Under the pieces are notes generated by a model that was not told where the DNA came from, did not search any database, and was given only the letters and a program-made list of their open reading frames with translations. From positions 544,013 to 608,012 of the forward strand of contig NZ_JACHJH010000001.1 of the NCBI RefSeq assembly GCF_014203555.1: DNA of 64,000 nt, written 5' to 3'. A program made the translations under genes and the position numbers. Below, piece by piece: positions 48,103 through 58,440 of this stretch. The first letter of the stretch is position 1. Every line of letters begins with the position of its first letter. Source of the stretch: Streptomyces olivoverticillatus. GTDB taxonomy: Bacteria; Actinomycetota; Actinomycetes; Streptomycetales; Streptomycetaceae.

Positions 48103-48693
48103 ATGACTCTCGCGCTCGACACCGCCGCCCAGGACCTGCTCTTCCGCGAGGCCCACACGGCCAACGCCTTCACCGACGAGCCCGTCTCCGAGGAGCAGAT
48201 CCAGGCCGTCTACGACCTGATCAAGCTCGCCCCCACGGCCTTCAACCAGTCGCCGCTGCGCATCGTGCTGGTCCGCTCCGCGGAGGCCCGCGAGCGCCTG
48301 GTCTCCCACATGGCCGAGGGCAACCGCGCCAAGACGGCCGCCGCGCCGCTGGTCGCCATCCTCGCCGCGGACAACGAGTTCCACGAGGAACTGCCCACGC
48401 TGTTCCCGCACTTCCCGCAGGCCAAGGACGTCTTCTTCAGCGAGCGCGCCGCCCGTGAGCAGGCCGCCGCCGCCAACGCCACCCTTCAGGCGGGCTACTT
48501 CATCCTCGGCATCCGCGCCGCCGGCCTGGCCGCGGGCCCGATGACCGGCTTCGACTTCGCGGGCGTGCAGAAGGAGTTCCTGGACGACGACCACACCCCG
48601 CTGATGGTCGTCAACATCGGCAAGCCGGGCGCGGACGCCTTCCACCCGCGCTCCCCGCGCCTGTCCTTCGACCAGGCCGTCACCACCGTCTGA
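48103..48693 (+). CDS. Malonic semialdehyde reductase/nitroreductase family protein (RutE-like)
   Basis: A 196-residue FMN-dependent nitroreductase-family enzyme. LAPTAFNQSPLRIVLV and the C-terminal GKPGADAFHPRSPRLSFDQA match the RutE/HadB subfamily, which reduces 3-oxopropanoate in pyrimidine catabolism, but other rut genes are absent here. GAGGTG lies just upstream of ATG 48103. The real substrate may be a quinone or nitro compound, and the AT-rich operator suggests inducible expression. Confidence 0.8.
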   Translation: MTLALDTAAQDLLFREAHTANAFTDEPVSEEQIQAVYDLIKLAPTAFNQSPLRIVLVRSAEARERLVSHMAEGNRAKTAAAPLVAILAADNEFHEELPTLFPHFPQAKDVFFSERAAREQAAAANATLQAGYFILGIRAAGLAAGPMTGFDFAGVQKEFLDDDHTPLMVVNIGKPGADAFHPRSPRLSFDQAVTTV

Positions 48694-48756
48694 CCGGCCC
48701 CGTCGGACCAGCCCCGCTCGGCTCCCCCCGCCGGACGGGGCCGCCGGCCGCCGTGC

Positions 48757-49311
48757 TCAGCCCGAGGACTTCGCCTTCTCGGCCTTGAGCGCGGCGGCCA
48801 TTTGCGTCAGCCGCTCGTTGGAGGCGGTGCCGGTGACCACCGTGGTCACGCCGTGCTCCTCGCGCACCAGGGCGTTGTACTTGGGGCCCTCGTAGCGCTG
48901 CCAGGTGGCATCGCCCACCTTCTGCGTGCCGCCCGTCTTCTCCGCGCTCTGGCTCGCGCTGTCGATGAACGAGCGCGCCGGGCCGTCGCTCTGCTCGACC
49001 GCGACGTACTGCCGCGTCGGGTCGAGGAAGCCCAGGTGCCACACCGAGCCGTCCTTGCCACGCGGCTCGTACGAGACCGAGGTGGCGCGCCAGCCCTCGC
49101 CCAGCCCCTCGGGTGCGGCCACCGCGTACGGCGCCGTCCGCCGGACGGTGTCCAGCTCCACCCGGTAGTCCACCGTCTTGACCGGATCCCTGGACTCGTC
49201 GTGCGGGATGAAGAGATAGCTCAGCCCGGCCACCGGAATCACCACTGCCAACGACAGCAGCATGTTCCGAATCGTCTGCGTCTTACCGTTCCTACCTGCC
49301 ACGTCCCCCAT
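48757..49311 (-). CDS. DUF4245 family membrane-anchored protein
   Basis: A product of about 184 residues with one N-terminal transmembrane segment (NMLLSLAVVIPVAGLSYLFI) and an extracytoplasmic domain with VKTVDYRVELDTVRRTAPYA, GWRATSVSYEP and WHLGFLDPTRQYVAVEQS. It matches the DUF4245 proteins found next to glpX in Streptomyces. I use ATG 49311; GTG 49329 (six residues earlier) and GTG at VAGRNGK are alternatives. Divergent from glpX. Function unknown. Confidence 0.78.
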   Translation of the reverse strand: MGDVAGRNGKTQTIRNMLLSLAVVIPVAGLSYLFIPHDESRDPVKTVDYRVELDTVRRTAPYAVAAPEGLGEGWRATSVSYEPRGKDGSVWHLGFLDPTRQYVAVEQSDGPARSFIDSASQSAEKTGGTQKVGDATWQRYEGPKYNALVREEHGVTTVVTGTASNERLTQMAAALKAEKAKSSG

Positions 49312-49474
49312 GGTCCCCCATGCCCGCACCGATCTTGACGCAGGTGGGGCCCGTGGTGACGTGGCCGGACCTTGACGCCGCTCATGCGTGGGGTGCCCTG
49401 CTCACTCTCGCAATGAACCGATAAAGTCATCAGCACCCTCACCACGGCCGCCGCCGTACAGAAAGGTCCGCCCG

Positions 49475-50506
49475 ATGACCGATCACCATCTGCCGTCCCA
49501 GCTCGAGGTCAGCCCCGAGGCACCCGACCGCAACCTCGCCCTGGAGCTCGTCCGGGTCACCGAGGCGGGCGCCATGGCCTCGGGCCGCTGGGTCGGCCGC
49601 GGCGACAAGAACGGCGCCGACGGCGCGGCCGTACGCGCGATGCGCGCGCTGATCCACACCGTCTCGATGAACGGTGTCGTGGTCATCGGCGAGGGGGAGA
49701 AGGACAACGCCCCCATGCTCTACAACGGCGAGCGCGTGGGCGACGGGACCGGCGCGGAGTGCGATGTCGCCGTGGACCCGGTGGACGGCACCACGCTGAC
49801 CGCCAAGGGCATGGCGAACGCCGTCTCCGTGCTGGCCGTCGCCGAGCGCGGCACGATGTTCGACCCGTCCGCCGTCTTCTACATGGACAAGCTGGTCACC
49901 GGCCCGGAGGCGGCCGACTTCGTCGACATCGACGCGCCCGTCGCCGTCAACATCCGCCGCATCGCCAAGGCGAAGCGTTCCTCCGTCGAGGACGTCACGG
50001 TCGTCGTCCTCGACCGCCCCCGCCACGACGGGCTGGTCAAGGAGATCCGCGAGGCCGGGGCCCGGATCAAGTTCATCACCGACGGCGACGTGGCCGGCGC
50101 CATCATGGCCGCGCGCGAGGGCACCGGCGTGGACCTGCTGCTGGGCATCGGCGGCACGCCGGAGGGCATCATCGCGGCCTGCGCGATGAAGTGCCTGGGC
50201 GGCACCATCCAGGCGAAGCTGTGGCCCAAGGACGACGAGGAGCGCGAGCGCGCCCTGGCCGCCGGCCACGACCTGGGCCGGGTCCTGCACACCGACGACC
50301 TGGTCAGCGGCGAGAACGTGTTCTTCGTCGCCACCGGCATCACCGACGGCGAGCTGCTGCGCGGCGTCCGCTACCGCGGCGAGACGGCGACGACGCAGTC
50401 GCTCGTCATGCGCTCCAAGTCGGGCACGATCCGCCAGATCGACTCCGAGCACCGGCTGTCGAAGCTGCGCGCCTACAGCGCCATCGACTTCGAGCGCCCC
50501 AGCTGA
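49475..50506 (+). CDS. glpX: Class II fructose-1,6-bisphosphatase
   Basis: A 343-residue metal-dependent gluconeogenic phosphatase. [20 protein letters not shown] and [17 protein letters not shown] carry the metal and substrate ligands; [20 protein letters not shown] is the conserved C-terminal block. ATG 49475 follows GAAAGG; an upstream in-frame ATG (49388) adds 29 unlikely residues. The strong hairpin at 50528-50574 closes the unit. Confidence 0.95.
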   Translation: MTDHHLPSQLEVSPEAPDRNLALELVRVTEAGAMASGRWVGRGDKNGADGAAVRAMRALIHTVSMNGVVVIGEGEKDNAPMLYNGERVGDGTGAECDVAVDPVDGTTLTAKGMANAVSVLAVAERGTMFDPSAVFYMDKLVTGPEAADFVDIDAPVAVNIRRIAKAKRSSVEDVTVVVLDRPRHDGLVKEIREAGARIKFITDGDVAGAIMAAREGTGVDLLLGIGGTPEGIIAACAMKCLGGTIQAKLWPKDDEERERALAAGHDLGRVLHTDDLVSGENVFFVATGITDGELLRGVRYRGETATTQSLVMRSKSGTIRQIDSEHRLSKLRAYSAIDFERPS

Positions 50507-50527
50507 CACCGGGTGTGAATTCAGCCG

Positions 50528-50574
50528 CCAACGGGCCGGGCCCCGCCGATGATCGGCGGGGCCCGGCCCGTTGG
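50528..50574. terminator. Bidirectional terminator between glpX and the WhiB-like gene
   Basis: 50528-50550 and 50552-50574 are exact inverted complements (CCAACGGGCCGGGCCCCGCC and so on), giving at least a 20-bp stem around GATGATC. It can end both convergent genes. Confidence 0.9.
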
Positions 50575-50591
50575 ATATCCGTGTGCGGCGG

Positions 50592-50948
50592 TCAGCCCGC
50601 CGCTGCGATGCGCGTGGCGCGCTGCAGCTCCGCCTCGCGCCGCCGGCGGCGGGCCAGCACCACCCGGCGCTCGGCGGCGGTCAGCCCGCCCCACACCCCG
50701 TAGGGCTCCGGCTGGAGCAGGGCGTGCTCGCGGCACTCGACCATGACCGGGCAACGGGCGCAGACGCGCTTGGCGGCCTCCTCGCGCGAAAGGCGGGCGG
50801 CCGTGGGCTCCTTTGATGGTGCGAAGAACAGCCCGGCTTCATCCCGGCGGCACACCGCCTCCGAATGCCAGGGGCCGGCCTGTTCCCGAGCGGAAATCCG
50901 CTGGGACGGTACGGCGGCTTCCTGCAGGGGCTGATGCGGTAGCAGCAC
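50592..50948 (-). CDS. wblI: WhiB-family [4Fe-4S] transcriptional regulator
   Basis: A 118-residue WhiB-like protein with cluster ligands Cys33, Cys63, Cys66 and Cys72 (C-x29-C-x2-C-x5-C) and the beta-turn GVWGG at 84-88, then a basic DNA-contacting tail (RRVVLARRRRREAE). GTG 50948 follows AGGAG with a 6-base spacer. It sits between glpX and the fumarase genes; the name wblI is recalled from that position in S. coelicolor and is tentative. Wbl proteins usually work bound to the principal sigma factor and respond to redox or development. Confidence 0.88.
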   Translation of the reverse strand: MLLPHQPLQEAAVPSQRISAREQAGPWHSEAVCRRDEAGLFFAPSKEPTAARLSREEAAKRVCARCPVMVECREHALLQPEPYGVWGGLTAAERRVVLARRRRREAELQRATRIAAAG

Positions 50949-51117
50949 GGTCTACTCCTGACGACGGCTTTGCTGGGCCGATTGAGTCACCTTTGCCCGC
51001 CTCGACGCGCACGGCCATTCGCACCCGCAGCCGTACGAGAGACGATGCACCAAGCTTTACCCGCTGTGCGCGAGCTTATTCACACCGTTGCCATGACCGG
51101 AATGCCGTGCGCTGCCG

Positions 51118-51801
51118 TCAGGAGCCCGCCCGGAGGTTCTTCAGCCGCTTGCCCCGCTTCGCCTTCGCCTCCACTCCGCCGAACACCGCGAAGCCCGTGA
51201 CCACGACGACCGGAGCATCCGGGTCCGTCGCCTCGCGCGTCGTGACGTCGAATCCGCCGAAGATGCCCGTGCCCGTCGAACGCACGGAGACATTTTCCGG
51301 AACCTTGATGTCGATCCCGCCGAACACCGCGGCGGCATTGATGACGATCTCCCGCTGCTCGAAGACCGCCTCGGTCAGATCGATCTCCACACCGCCGAAG
51401 AGCGCGAACGCGTTCGTCCGCGACCGCACCCGCCAGCGGCCCTTGCGCGTCGAGCCGCCGAAGACGGCGACCAGATTCTCGGCCTCCGCCACCCCGGGGC
51501 GCACGGAAGCGTCGTACGGGCGCGCGGGGGCGGTCGCGTCCGCTGCTCGCCGGTCCACCGGGAGATCGCTGATCAGCGGCTCCAGCTCGCCGACCGTCTT
51601 CGCCGTGTACACCCCGCCCACCCGCTCGGCGTGCTCCTCCGCGGTGAGCCGGCCCTCGGCCAGCGCCTCGCGCAGGATGTCCGCGATCCGGTCGCGGTCG
51701 GCGTCGGAGGCGCGCAGCTCCGTCGCGGGCGGCGCGGGGCGCTTTACGAGGTCGGCCCGCTGTCCGGGCTCCGGCTGCTTTTCCAGAGATGGCTCGTCCA
51801 C
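51118..51801 (-). CDS. DUF1707 / LiaF C-terminal-like protein
   Basis: A 227-residue protein with a DUF1707 domain at about 29-81 (ELRASDADRDRIADILREAL; TAEEHAERVGGVYTAKTVGE) and a LiaF/DUF2154-like beta-helix with four FGG-centred repeats (VAVFGGS, FALFGGV, AAVFGGI, FAVFGGV). No membrane segment is evident, unlike LiaF. The family is linked to cell-envelope stress sensing. The start GTG 51801 (MDEPSLEKQPEPGQRADLVK) fits TACTCT-N7-GTG; a TTG at 51819 adds six residues. Confidence 0.8.
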   Translation of the reverse strand: MDEPSLEKQPEPGQRADLVKRPAPPATELRASDADRDRIADILREALAEGRLTAEEHAERVGGVYTAKTVGELEPLISDLPVDRRAADATAPARPYDASVRPGVAEAENLVAVFGGSTRKGRWRVRSRTNAFALFGGVEIDLTEAVFEQREIVINAAAVFGGIDIKVPENVSVRSTGTGIFGGFDVTTREATDPDAPVVVVTGFAVFGGVEAKAKRGKRLKNLRAGS

Positions 51802-51808
51802 GCCAACC

Positions 51809-51814
51809 AGAGTA
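51809..51814 (-). promoter_or_regulatory. Candidate -10 box (TACTCT) of the DUF1707 gene
   Basis: TACTCT on the minus strand ends seven bases before GTG 51801, and there is no ribosome-binding site. Confidence 0.45.
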
Positions 51815-51886
51815 GCCAAACGCGATAGATCGCGATAGTGCCGCGACGGGGCGGAGTTCTGCCCCCGGTTTTGTCCCTGGTAGTGA

Positions 51887-51905
51887 CGGAGTGAGCCTTA
51901 CCTCA
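51887..51905 (+). promoter_or_regulatory. Iron-box-like sequence upstream of fumB
   Basis: GTGAGCCTTACCTCA (51891-51905) matches 13 of 15 positions of the right part of the Streptomyces DmdR/DtxR iron box as I recall it (TTAGGTGAGCCTAACCTAA); the outer four bases at 51887-51890 do not match. Confidence 0.35.
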
Positions 51906-51993
51906 CAAACCCACCACCCGCCGCGCCCCCTAACCTGGAAGGCGCTGTCGAGGAAGCCAGCACCATCATCCGCAGAGTGAGGGAATCGCCGCG

Positions 51994-53685
<1,692 letters not shown>

Positions 53686-53696
53686 CGCGAGCCGTT

Positions 53697-53728
53697 CGCC
53701 GGACGGGCTGAAATCAGCCCGTCCGGCG
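53697..53728. terminator. Terminator after fumB, part of a common Streptomyces repeat
   Basis: CGCCGGACGGGCTGA (53697-53711) pairs perfectly with 53714-53728, followed by TTTGAGGAC. The unit CAGCCCGTCCGGCGTTTGAG is one I recognise as widely repeated in Streptomyces, here followed by GGGGTCCGGGGCGGAGCCCC (53741-53760). It can act on both strands. Confidence 0.8.
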
Positions 53729-53766
53729 TTTGAGGACCGGGGTCCGGGGCGGAGCCCCGGGGAACG

Positions 53767-55287
53767 TCACGCGAAGCGCTGCGACGCCGACCCGTCACAC
53801 TTCGCAAGCCGCACCGCGTCCTTTGCCCCGGCCAGGGCCAGGCACAGATCCTGCGCCGCCGCGGGCCGGTACGTGCCGCCGTTGCGCTCGAACCGCTGGT
53901 TCGTCCCGCCGTGACAGTCCCACAGCACCACGGCCGCCCCGGCCGCGTACTTGCCCTCCGGCACGTCCACGCACCGGTCGTGCGTCAGCGCCGTGTGCAG
54001 GGACTTCTGCCCCGCGTCGTACCACCACTGCTGGTTGCGCGAGCCCGAGCAGTCCCAGCCGCCGACCTCCGTGCCGTTGGCGGAGGCCGCTCCGTAGGCG
54101 TCCACGCACGTCCCCGACGCCTCGCTCTTCAGCGGGCGGAAGGCGTCGTCCCACGCTCCCTTGGTGAGCACCGGGGTCCCCGTGCTCGCCGGGTCCGCGC
54201 AGCCCGCTTCCTGATAGTTCGACGCATACAGCTGCGTCAGGCAGGACGCGAACGCCCCGTGCCCGCGGAAGTTGGGGTGGAAGGACTGCCGGACGGAGTT
54301 GGAGTCGGGCGGGAAGGGGTTGGTCAGGTCGATGTAGAGCCCGCGCGCCCACGTGTTGTCCATGCACACCTCGTGCCCGTGGAAGAGACGGGAGTTGTCG
54401 AGGTAGACCGCGCCCGTGTCCCGGGCGATCCGGTGCATGCCGCGCTCGAACGCGGGCACTGCGTAGTTGCGGCCCCACGCCGCGTCCGAGGTGTAGCCGA
54501 GGCAGCCGCCGGGGATCTTGCCGGGGTAGTCGGGGTTGTCCTCGATGTCGGGGCCGATGGGGCTCGGGTAGCCCATCACGACGAGCTTGTAGTCGCCGCT
54601 CGCGTAGCCCGCGTCCGTCATGACCTTCCGCAGGTCGCGTACGGTCTGCTCGACCTTGGGCACCAGGGAGTCGATGCGCCCCTGCCAGCCGGGCGCGTAC
54701 TTCTGCTCGCAGGGGCCCTGCAGCAGCACGTAGCGGGTGACGCAGTCGGTCATCACCGGGCCGAACTGCAGGTCGTCGTTGGCTCCCGCGACGAGCAGCA
54801 CCATCTTGACGCGGGTGTTGCGGGCCTTGACGGCGAGGTTGTCGCTCTGGACGAGCTCGTCGGCGTACTGCTTGCTGCCGCCGATGCGGATGTTGACCGT
54901 CGAGGCGCCGGAGCAGGCCAGGTTGTAGGTGGCGTCGGCGGGTATCCCCGTGCGGTGGATGGCGGCGTCGGGCGAGCGGTGGCACCAGTTGGACGGGCCG
55001 GCGGTGCCCGGCTCGTAGGTGCCGACGCCCTCGCCGGAGATCTCGCTGTCGCCCAGTGAGACCAGTGAGGTCTTGCGCGCTTCGAGCGGGCGCTCGGCGG
55101 CGTCGCCGTAGAGCTTGAGGGACTCCGCGGCCCGGACCTTCTCCAGCTCGGGCGCAAGGGGGGTCGAGGCGGTGGCGGCGCGGGACTGCGCCTGGGCCGC
55201 CGGTCCGGTGACGGCCATCCCGCCGAGCGCGGCGGCGAAGGCTGCGAAGCCGGCGAACGTACATCGCAGGGTGGGTCTGCGTGTCAT
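53767..55287 (-). CDS. Secreted SGNH/GDSL hydrolase with C-terminal ricin-type lectin domain
   Basis: A 506-residue exported enzyme. A signal peptide of about 34 residues ends near AQAQS. The SGNH domain has block I LVSLGDSEISGEG (nucleophile Ser81), block III AGANDD and a C-terminal FHPN motif, and numerous Cys for disulphides. A ricin B-type beta-trefoil at about 385-505 (CVDAYGAASANGTEVGGWDC; QWWYD; DRCVDVPEGKYAAGA) would bind carbohydrate. It is probably an esterase/lipase or polysaccharide deacetylase. Divergent from fumC. Confidence 0.87.
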   Translation of the reverse strand: MTRRPTLRCTFAGFAAFAAALGGMAVTGPAAQAQSRAATASTPLAPELEKVRAAESLKLYGDAAERPLEARKTSLVSLGDSEISGEGVGTYEPGTAGPSNWCHRSPDAAIHRTGIPADATYNLACSGASTVNIRIGGSKQYADELVQSDNLAVKARNTRVKMVLLVAGANDDLQFGPVMTDCVTRYVLLQGPCEQKYAPGWQGRIDSLVPKVEQTVRDLRKVMTDAGYASGDYKLVVMGYPSPIGPDIEDNPDYPGKIPGGCLGYTSDAAWGRNYAVPAFERGMHRIARDTGAVYLDNSRLFHGHEVCMDNTWARGLYIDLTNPFPPDSNSVRQSFHPNFRGHGAFASCLTQLYASNYQEAGCADPASTGTPVLTKGAWDDAFRPLKSEASGTCVDAYGAASANGTEVGGWDCSGSRNQQWWYDAGQKSLHTALTHDRCVDVPEGKYAAGAAVVLWDCHGGTNQRFERNGGTYRPAAAQDLCLALAGAKDAVRLAKCDGSASQRFA

Positions 55288-55361
55288 GAAGCCTCCCCGA
55301 TTTCAGTTGTTACCCGCGGTATTTACTAGTCGGTAGTGCCGTTTGGGAACACGGTGAACAA

Positions 55362-55380
55362 GACAAACGCTTTGTTTGTC
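55362..55380. promoter_or_regulatory. Perfect dyad GACAAAC-N5-GTTTGTC upstream of fumC
   Basis: Inverted 7-base arms (55362-55368, 55374-55380) end directly against AGGAGGT, the fumC ribosome-binding site. It could be an operator or an RNA hairpin controlling translation. Confidence 0.5.
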
Positions 55381-55395
55381 AGGAGGTAGAGAGCG

Positions 55396-56790
55396 ATGAC
55401 CGAGAACGGGCAGTACCGGATCGAGCACGACTCCATGGGTGAGGTGCGCGTCCCCGCGCACGCCAAGTGGCGGGCCCAGACCCAGCGGGCCGTGGAGAAC
55501 TTCCCCGTCAGCGGCCAGCGTCTGGAGCGCGCGCACATCGAGGCGCTGGCCCGGATCAAGGGCGCCGCGGCGAAGGCCAACGCCGAGCTGGGCGTGCTCG
55601 ACCGCGATGTTGCCGAGGCGATCGCGGCGGCCGCGGCCGAGGTCGTCGAGGGGCGGTGGGACGAGCACTTCCCCATCGACGTCTTCCAGACCGGCTCCGG
55701 CACCTCGTCCAACATGAACGCCAACGAGGTCATCGCCACCCTGGCGAGCGAGCGCCTGGGCCGCGCCGTGCACCCCAACGACGACGTCAACGCAAGCCAG
55801 TCCTCCAACGACGTCTTCCCCTCCTCCATCCACATCGCGGCCACCGCCGCGGTCACCCGCGATCTGATGCCGGCCCTGGAGCACCTCGCCGAGGCGCTGG
55901 AGCGCAAGGCCGAGGAGTTCGCCGACGTCGTCAAGTCGGGCCGCACCCACCTGATGGACGCCACGCCCGTCACCCTCGGCCAGGAGTTCGGCGGCTACGC
56001 CGCCCAGGTCCGTTACGGCGTGGAACGGCTGCGCGCCGCGCTGCCCCGCCTCGCCGAACTCCCGCTGGGCGGCACGGCCGTGGGCACCGGCATCAACACC
56101 CCGCCCGGCTTCGCCGGCGCCGTGATCGCCGAGATCGCCCGCACCACCGGACTGCCGCTGACCGAGGCCCGCAACCACTTCGAGGCCCAGGGCGCCCGCG
56201 ACGGGCTGGTGGAGACCAGCGGCCAGCTGCGCACCGTCGCGGTCGGCCTCACCAAGATCGCCAACGATCTGCGCTGGATGGGCTCCGGCCCCCGCACCGG
56301 CCTCGCCGAGATCGTCCTGCCCGACCTCCAGCCGGGCTCCTCGATCATGCCGGGCAAGGTCAACCCCGTCGTCCCCGAGGCCCTCCTGATGGTCGCCGCC
56401 CAGGTCACCGGCAACGACCTCACCGTCGCCACGGCCGGTGCCGCCGGGAACTTCGAGCTCAACGTGATGCTCCCGGTGATGGCGAAGAACCTCCTGGAGT
56501 CCGTGCGCCTGCTCGCCAACGCCTCACGGCTGCTCGCCGACCGCACCATCGACGGGATCACCGCCAACGTCGAGCGCGCCCGCCGGTACGCGGAGTCCTC
56601 CCCGTCCGTGGTCACGCCCCTCAACCGCTACCTCGGCTACGAGGAGGCGGCGAAGGTGGCCAAGAAGTCCCTTGCCGAACAGAAGACGATCCGCGAGGTG
56701 GTCCTGGAATCGGGCTACGTCGAGAGCGGACTGCTCACCCGCGAGCAGCTCGACGAGGCGCTCGACGTGCTGCGCATGACCCGCCCTTAA
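55396..56790 (+). CDS. fumC: Class II fumarate hydratase
   Basis: A 464-residue iron-independent fumarase of the aspartase/fumarase superfamily. The signature [11 protein letters not shown] is complete; [25 protein letters not shown] and [17 protein letters not shown] contain the substrate-binding and catalytic residues. AGGAGGT precedes ATG 55396. It can replace the class I enzyme under iron limitation or oxidative stress. The dyad at 55362-55380 may couple its expression to that state (inference). Confidence 0.96.
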   Translation: MTENGQYRIEHDSMGEVRVPAHAKWRAQTQRAVENFPVSGQRLERAHIEALARIKGAAAKANAELGVLDRDVAEAIAAAAAEVVEGRWDEHFPIDVFQTGSGTSSNMNANEVIATLASERLGRAVHPNDDVNASQSSNDVFPSSIHIAATAAVTRDLMPALEHLAEALERKAEEFADVVKSGRTHLMDATPVTLGQEFGGYAAQVRYGVERLRAALPRLAELPLGGTAVGTGINTPPGFAGAVIAEIARTTGLPLTEARNHFEAQGARDGLVETSGQLRTVAVGLTKIANDLRWMGSGPRTGLAEIVLPDLQPGSSIMPGKVNPVVPEALLMVAAQVTGNDLTVATAGAAGNFELNVMLPVMAKNLLESVRLLANASRLLADRTIDGITANVERARRYAESSPSVVTPLNRYLGYEEAAKVAKKSLAEQKTIREVVLESGYVESGLLTREQLDEALDVLRMTRP

Positions 56791-56884
56791 GCAGGCTGCG
56801 CGGCCCCCTCCGCCCGCGCCTTGGACCGTACCTTGGCCCGTACCTTTGCGGCGCACGTCACGGCGCATCCTTGGCACGGGCACC

Positions 56885-56890
56885 TAAGAT
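56885..56890 (+). promoter_or_regulatory. Candidate -10 box (TAAGAT) for leaderless DUF402 mRNA
   Basis: TAAGAT ends six bases before ATG 56897, with no ribosome site. A 12-base tandem repeat (CCTTGGACCGTA/CCTTGGCCCGTA) lies 37 bases upstream. Confidence 0.5.
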
Positions 56891-56896
56891 CTGCGC

Positions 56897-57583
56897 ATGG
56901 CAGCGGAGACAGCGGAGACGACGGGTACGGCAGAGCACGCATCCTGGGCGCCGGGGGAGCACATCCTCTGGCGCTACCGGGGCAACGCCAGCGACTCCAT
57001 CCACATCTGTCGCCCCGTCACCGTCGTCCAGGACACCCCGGACCTGCTCGCGGTCTGGATGGCGCCCGGCACCGACTGCGTCAAGCCGCTGCTCGCCGAC
57101 GGCACCCCCGTCCACCGCGAGCCGCTGGCCACCCGCTACACCAAGCCCCGCACCACCGCCGTCACCCGCTGGCACGGCTCCGGGGTGCTCAAGCTGGCCC
57201 GGCCCCGCGAGCCCTGGTCGGTCTGGCTCTTCTGGGACCTCGACTGGCGCTTCAAGAACTGGTACGTGAATCTCGAGGAACCGCTCGCGCGCTGGGCCGG
57301 CGGCGTCGACTCCGAGGACCACTTCCTGGACATCGCCGTCTATCCCGACCGCAGTTGGGAGTGGAAGGACGAGGACGAATTCGCCGAGGCCCAGCAGGCA
57401 GGGCTGATGACGCCCGGTCAGGCCGCCCGGGTGCGCGCCGCGGGGCGCGAGGCCATCGCCCGGATCGAGTCCTGGGACGCACCGTTCGCCGCGGGCTGGG
57501 AGGACTGGCGGCCCGATCCCGCCTGGTCCGTACCGCCGTTGCCCGACGACTGGGACCGCACCCCGGCACGCCTCGGGGCGTGA
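56897..57583 (+). CDS. DUF402 family protein (FomD-like hydrolase fold)
   Basis: A 228-residue soluble protein with the DUF402 core: EPWSVWLFWDLDWRFKNWYV, LEEPLARWAGGVDSEDHFLD and IAVYPDRSWEWKDEDEFAEA. The conserved aspartates and WYVNLEEP resemble the FomD/ntdp family of nucleoside diphosphate or CMP-phosphonate hydrolases. The N-terminal 20 residues are variable. Substrate is unknown; a general nucleotide phosphatase role is the best guess. Confidence 0.82.
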   Translation: MAAETAETTGTAEHASWAPGEHILWRYRGNASDSIHICRPVTVVQDTPDLLAVWMAPGTDCVKPLLADGTPVHREPLATRYTKPRTTAVTRWHGSGVLKLARPREPWSVWLFWDLDWRFKNWYVNLEEPLARWAGGVDSEDHFLDIAVYPDRSWEWKDEDEFAEAQQAGLMTPGQAARVRAAGREAIARIESWDAPFAAGWEDWRPDPAWSVPPLPDDWDRTPARLGA

Positions 57584-57708
57584 GAAGGGGCGCGAATCAA
57601 GGCGGGAATCGCTTGCCGACTCCCCGCACGACAACCGTAGGATCGGCCTCCGCGATACTGCACAGCACGGCACGATGAGACCGAGTCAGTCACAGGAAGG
57701 GCGGAGCC

Positions 57709-58386
57709 GTGAGCGGTGACGACCGGCGGGAGTACGACGGCTACGCCCGGTTAGGGCTGGACCGCAGCGGACAGGCCGAGGCGTTCGACGCCATCGGCGA
57801 CCGCTACGACGAGGCGTTCCCGCACAAAGAGGGCCAGCTCGCCGCGGGCGAGTGGCTGGCCTCCTCCCTGCCGCCCGGCTCCCGCATCCTCGACGTCGGC
57901 TGCGGCACCGGACTGCCGACCGCCCGTCAGCTGGCGGAGGCGGGCCACAAGGTCGTCGGCAGCGACCTCTCCCCCGGCATGCTCGCCCTCGCCCGGACCA
58001 ACGTCCCCGACGCGGAATTCCACCTGGGCGACCTGGCCGACCTGCGCGACGGGCGGCTGGGCCGCGAATTCGACGGCATCGCCGCCTTCTTCACCCTGCT
58101 GATGCTGCCCCGCCCCGAGATCCCGCACGCGCTGCACATGCTGCACGCCCTGCTGAGACCCGGCGGACTGCTCGCCCTGTCGATGGTCGAGGCCGACGTG
58201 GACGACTTCTCGATCCCGTTCCTCGGCAACACGATCCGGGTATCCGGTTACCTGCGGGACGACTTGCGCGACGTCGTCACCCAAGCGGGCTTCGAGATCG
58301 CCGGGGAGAACTCGCTGGCGTACGCCCCGGCGAGCACGGACGTACCACCCGAGATCCAGATCTTCCTCAATCTGCGCCGCGCCTGA
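57709..58386 (+). CDS. Class I SAM-dependent methyltransferase (contains a TTA codon)
   Basis: A 225-residue methyltransferase with motif I ILDVGCGTGLPTARQLAEAG (near 60-79), the acidic residue after beta-2 in VVGSDLSPGMLALA, and LLRPGGLLALSM near the end. The target is unknown. GTG 57709 follows GGAAGGGCGGAGCC. Codon 15 is TTA (57751-57753), in the N-terminal GYARLGLDRS, making translation dependent on the rare leucyl-tRNA of bldA in Streptomyces. An 11-bp hairpin ends the gene. Confidence 0.85.
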   Translation: MSGDDRREYDGYARLGLDRSGQAEAFDAIGDRYDEAFPHKEGQLAAGEWLASSLPPGSRILDVGCGTGLPTARQLAEAGHKVVGSDLSPGMLALARTNVPDAEFHLGDLADLRDGRLGREFDGIAAFFTLLMLPRPEIPHALHMLHALLRPGGLLALSMVEADVDDFSIPFLGNTIRVSGYLRDDLRDVVTQAGFEIAGENSLAYAPASTDVPPEIQIFLNLRRA

Positions 58387-58390
58387 CCCA

Positions 58391-58416
58391 CGTGCGCCCG
58401 GGCGACCGGGCGCACG
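58391..58416 (+). terminator. Hairpin after the methyltransferase gene
   Basis: CGTGCGCCCGG (58391-58401) pairs perfectly with CCGGGCGCACG (58406-58416) around the stable tetraloop GCGA, five bases after the stop. Confidence 0.7.
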
Positions 58417-58440
58417 GCCCCGACGGATGGAACCCCACGC

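Noticed and set aside
48103..48693. Part of a complete pyrimidine-degradation (rut) operon
   Set aside because: Only the RutE-like reductase is present; no other rut gene is adjacent.
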